This document shows positions 61,201-64,000 of a DNA stretch of 64,000 nt, piece by piece. The position numbers and the translations under genes were made by a program. The stretch comes from Rhodopirellula sp. GTDB lineage: Bacteria > Planctomycetota > Planctomycetia > Pirellulales > Pirellulaceae. The notes beneath the pieces were generated by a model, which made no database searches, was not told where the DNA came from, and saw only the letters and a list, made by a program, of their open reading frames with translations. The DNA lies in contig NZHC01000064.1 of the NCBI GenBank assembly GCA_002689655.1, forward strand, positions 9,045-73,044. Direction: 5' to 3'. The first letter of the stretch is position 1. Every line of letters starts with the position of its first letter.

Positions 61201-62126
61201 GCGGATACATCGATTTGCAAGTCAACGGTTATGCCGGCGTTGATTTCAATTCAGATCATCTGTCGACTAATGAAGTGGTCAATGTGTGTCGCCGATTGAA
61301 AGTTGAGGGTACTGATTCGATCTTAGCTACCGTGATTACAGCTCGACTTGATCTCATGCTTCAACGCATTGCTCGCTTGGTTGAGTTGATCCAAGGATCT
61401 TCGGAGATCGCAGCGTGTATTCGAGGTATCCATGTTGAGGGGCCTTTTCTGAATCCCGCAGATGGATTCATTGGGGCTCATCCCGCGTCTGATGCCATGC
61501 CGGCTGATATCAGCGTGACTGACCAGTTGCTGGAAGCAGGAAATGGCAGCGTCAAAATGGTCACGCTGGCCCCTGAGATGGACTCGGATGCCCGTGTGAC
61601 TCGACATCTCACAAATAGTGGAATCGTGGTGGCCGCCGGGCACAGTAACGCATCTTTGAATGATCTGCAGCGGTCGATTGATCAGGGGCTGAAGTTGTTT
61701 ACTCATTTGGGAAATGGCTGTCCTGGTTCATTACCCCGGCACGACAATATTGTTCAGCGTGTGCTGGCTGTCAGTGATCAGCTCAAGATTTCTTTCATCG
61801 CAGACGGTCACCATGTACCCGCATTTGCACTCAGGAATTACTTGGGAATGATTCCCAGTGAAAATATTGTTATCGTGACGGACGCCATCAGCGCGGCTGG
61901 ACTTGGACCAGGGCGTTACGAACTCTCGGGTCAGGTAGTAGAGGTCGATGATGATGGGGCTGCATGGGCTGCTTGTCGTACTCACTATGCAGGGTGTGCA
62001 TCCACGTTCCAACAAATGATCGAAGTGTTGAAAGGCTCTGTTGGTGTTAGCGATGAGCAAATTCGCCAATGGATGATTACGAATCCACTACAGTTGCTTG
62101 CCGTACATCAAGCAGATGATGAGTGA
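61197..62126 (+). CDS. nagA: N-acetylglucosamine-6-phosphate deacetylase, barrel-only form
   Basis: NagA removes the acetyl group from GlcNAc-6-phosphate, feeding NagB. The 309 residues carry the TIM-barrel motifs: DLQVNGYAGVDFN at the very start, GIHVEGPFLNP (metal Glu), AAGHSNA and THLGNGCPG (metal His), IADGHHVP, and catalytic Asp in VTDAISAAGL. The family is usually about 380 residues. Here both the N-terminal strands before DLQVNG and the C-terminal strands after the barrel are missing, i.e. the small beta-sandwich domain is gone as a unit. The ATG overlaps the nagB stop. Confidence 0.9.
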   Translation: MSGYIDLQVNGYAGVDFNSDHLSTNEVVNVCRRLKVEGTDSILATVITARLDLMLQRIARLVELIQGSSEIAACIRGIHVEGPFLNPADGFIGAHPASDAMPADISVTDQLLEAGNGSVKMVTLAPEMDSDARVTRHLTNSGIVVAAGHSNASLNDLQRSIDQGLKLFTHLGNGCPGSLPRHDNIVQRVLAVSDQLKISFIADGHHVPAFALRNYLGMIPSENIVIVTDAISAAGLGPGRYELSGQVVEVDDDGAAWAACRTHYAGCASTFQQMIEVLKGSVGVSDEQIRQWMITNPLQLLAVHQADDE

Positions 62127-62165
62127 ATCAAAACTAGATGTTACTAACAATCAAAGGTGTTTATT

Positions 62166-62759
62166 GTGGCGGGTGAGGGAATTTCAGAGGTCATACGTCG
62201 GCGGCGGACTGTTAAGCCAAAAGAGTTTTCAGACCAGATGATTTCACGGGAAATCATCGATGAAATACTTGAAAATGCGAATTGGGCTCCCACGCATGGC
62301 TTCACAGAGCCGTGGAGATTTTCTGTTTTCACTGGGGACGCCCGGCACGAACTTGCCGAGTTTCTTGCGGCGACGTATCAGGCGGTTACGACGGAAGATA
62401 CTTATCGCCAGAACAAGTACGAAGGAATGAAACGCAACGCGACCCTTGCTCCGGTCGTGATTGTGATTGGGATGAAGCGGCAGCCCAGTGGAAAGATTTC
62501 AGAGTTGGATGAGATTCAGGCGGTTGCTTGCGCTGTTCAAAACATGCACTTGACGGCAACTGCCCATGGAATCGGAGGATTCTGGTCCAGCAATTCCGCG
62601 GCCACTAGCGAGCAAATGCGTGATTACATTGGACTAAGTGGTGAAGACCGTGCGTTGGGTCTTTTCTACTTGGGGTATCCCTCGAACGAGTGGCCAGTGG
62701 GAAAACGTCAGCCAATCGCCGACAAAGTCCGCTGGGTTGAGTCGAAATCGGGCACGTAG
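62166..62759 (+). CDS. Nitroreductase-family flavoprotein
   Basis: 197 residues from GTG at 62166 (AAAGG eight bases upstream); a GTG three codons earlier is also possible. FMN-binding pattern: VIRRRRTVKPKEF at the N-terminus, ILENANWAPTHGFTEPWRF, AVACAVQNMHLTATAHGIGGFWSS, and LGLFYLGYPSNEWPVGKR. These match the YdjA-like single-domain nitroreductases, NAD(P)H-dependent, cytoplasmic. Physiological substrate unknown. It follows nagA by 39 bases and may be co-transcribed, without clear functional reason. Confidence 0.88.
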   Translation: MAGEGISEVIRRRRTVKPKEFSDQMISREIIDEILENANWAPTHGFTEPWRFSVFTGDARHELAEFLAATYQAVTTEDTYRQNKYEGMKRNATLAPVVIVIGMKRQPSGKISELDEIQAVACAVQNMHLTATAHGIGGFWSSNSAATSEQMRDYIGLSGEDRALGLFYLGYPSNEWPVGKRQPIADKVRWVESKSGT

Positions 62760-62868
62760 GGGAGTGCGATGTTGAGGGTGTTGGCTTTCAACAAGTCAGC
62801 TTGTGATCAACTGGGGATGCTGGCCGTCGCGGCTCAGGCAGCGACTCCCCCAACAGGATTGCTTTCTG

Positions 62869-64000
62869 TCACTCTCTGTCGGGTGAACTTGACTGCAAAC
62901 TGACCGCTTGGTCAGCAAGCTGATTGCCTGCCAACAAGTCGCTCCATTGCCGGTCCCAGTCGCGGCGGTTTCGAATTTGCAATCTTCTGCCTCGAGCAGC
63001 CTGCATCAGCACAATCTGCGGGGGCTCCGCAAGCCGACTGATATTCAATAAGTCGGGTGCATCACGATTGCGAGGTGATAAGTCCGTTAGCGTCAACGAG
63101 TTGACATTGTTCATGAAGAGAGAGGAAAATAATGCCCATGAGGCACCTTCGTGGTACGCTTCAAGCGAAAACTGAAGGTCGGGCGCCTTCAGGAAATCTT
63201 GCAGGGCGATGGTCGCACGAAGAATGTCATAAGTTTGCATACCCGCAACTGTCTGACCGAGTTGCATGAAACGCCGCCTGATCTGCGTTCGTGCTTTGGC
63301 TTCCGTGGACCATTCGGTTGGTCCAATACCTCGGGGTGCCACGTAGGCAATGGTTTCTGTCTTCGCGATGGCAGCAATGTTTTCCCATTCACGTTCATCA
63401 GGCTGCACCTCAAACGTGTGGGCGGGTACAAGATTTGCCAGGCCAGATAGAGCGGCTGACCATTCTGTTTTGTCCAAAACGTGCAACGTCAAGGAGCTCG
63501 GCTTGGTGTTCTTGGGGCCAACCAGATAGATACGGAGACGGTAGGGGGTTTGGCTATTGAACTCAATGACTCTCACGCTGGTGGTTGCGTTGGAAGCTTC
63601 AGCGACCAGCGTCGTATCGATTTTCTCCCCAACTACTGGCCATCCACCAAAGCACTTCTGGCGTATCAGTTCGGTCGTCGTTTTGTCAAGTTTTCTAGCT
63701 GATCCAATGTCTGTGGGAAGGTCATTCGTGCCCACAGCAGGGACAAATGTCTCGTGGATGGACGTCACGGTTTCATCAGAGGGTAATTCTGGAAATACTT
63801 TTAGATCCTGTTGATCAAAAAGAGGTGTTGCGGCTGAGGTGATCAGAGAATCGTCAGCTCGCAGATAATGATTTAGCCATCGAAAAGCATGAACACGAAG
63901 CTCTTGTGTATCCCTGTGGGGGCCCTCCGTGATATGCAGCCCCAGTTTGTCGGTCGCGTCGTAGAGCTGATAAATCTTCTTCGTTCGTGTGTACACATCA
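62869..64000 (-). CDS. Acetyl-xylan-esterase-like hydrolase, C-terminal part (5' end outside window)
   Basis: The last 376 residues of a large secreted-type hydrolase related to the one at 58-60 kb. The frame is open to the window end. Visible are the catalytic-domain end (GLHITEGPHRDTQELRVHAFRWLNHYL, with the His of the triad) and the C-terminal half common to these planctomycete proteins (VAYVAPRGIGPTEW, RRRFMQLGQTVAGMQTYDI, WALFSSLF). The N-terminus and nucleophile are outside the window. Confidence 0.82.
   Translation of the reverse strand, partial: DVYTRTKKIYQLYDATDKLGLHITEGPHRDTQELRVHAFRWLNHYLRADDSLITSAATPLFDQQDLKVFPELPSDETVTSIHETFVPAVGTNDLPTDIGSARKLDKTTTELIRQKCFGGWPVVGEKIDTTLVAEASNATTSVRVIEFNSQTPYRLRIYLVGPKNTKPSSLTLHVLDKTEWSAALSGLANLVPAHTFEVQPDEREWENIAAIAKTETIAYVAPRGIGPTEWSTEAKARTQIRRRFMQLGQTVAGMQTYDILRATIALQDFLKAPDLQFSLEAYHEGASWALFSSLFMNNVNSLTLTDLSPRNRDAPDLLNISRLAEPPQIVLMQAARGRRLQIRNRRDWDRQWSDLLAGNQLADQAVSLQSSSPDRE

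Overview
The window looks like a chromosomal segment of a planctomycete of the Pirellulaceae type (Rhodopirellula/Blastopirellula relatives). Evidence is the trio of a cytochrome-domain DUF1549/DUF1553 protein, a Tat-exported DUF1501 protein and a PVC-type membrane-bound dehydrogenase. Further support comes from an ECF sigma factor next to a Hanks-type Ser/Thr kinase, acetyl-xylan-esterase-like hydrolases, and many secreted proteins with no recognisable family. Base composition is moderate and even. I see no insertion sequence, prophage, CRISPR array, rRNA or tRNA.

Layout. 1-3.5 kb: end of recG, convergent with a coupled set of redoxin, prenyltransferase-fold protein and LolD-type ATPase, with fabI upstream. 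3.7-14 kb: a sigma-54 activator, argE, a membrane protein with a J-like domain, obg-coaX, and two secreted unknowns. 14.5-21.9 kb: a sigma-70 factor with a long DNA-binding extension, a U32 RNA-hydroxylation-type protein, then a kinase/solute-binding fusion with its ECF sigma factor. 22-36.7 kb: a thioredoxin lipoprotein, a glycosyltransferase, a nuclease/phosphatase lipoprotein, treZ, a flavoprotein, an FHA-GAF-nucleotidyl cyclase, secreted unknowns and an esterase-propeller fusion. 36.7-44.9 kb: an alginate-export-type porin, mpg head-to-head with an amidohydrolase, an SDR, a UbiD decarboxylase and pepA.

45-50.7 kb holds part of a Tad/Flp pilus locus (flp, cpaA, cpaB, cpaC, cpaE, all on the minus strand). 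The flp leader contains what I read as a cyclic-di-GMP-I (GEMM-I) riboswitch, followed by a hairpin that can cover the flp ribosome binding site. A 36-codon membrane ORF too short for ordinary gene calling lies between flp and cpaA. The pilus motor and platform genes (tadA/B/C) are not in the window.

51-64 kb: the PVC dehydrogenase/DUF1501/DUF1549-1553 operon, a large secreted hydrolase, a divergent nagB-nagA-nitroreductase operon, and the 3' part of a second large hydrolase. Together these suggest amino-sugar and polysaccharide use.

The strongest leads are the riboswitch-controlled pilus locus, the kinase with a TAXI-type sensor domain, the sigma factor with three HTH modules, the cyclase with unusual substrate-pocket residues, and a prenyltransferase-fold protein that has lost its zinc ligands. 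Everything rests on reading the sequence; no database search was run.
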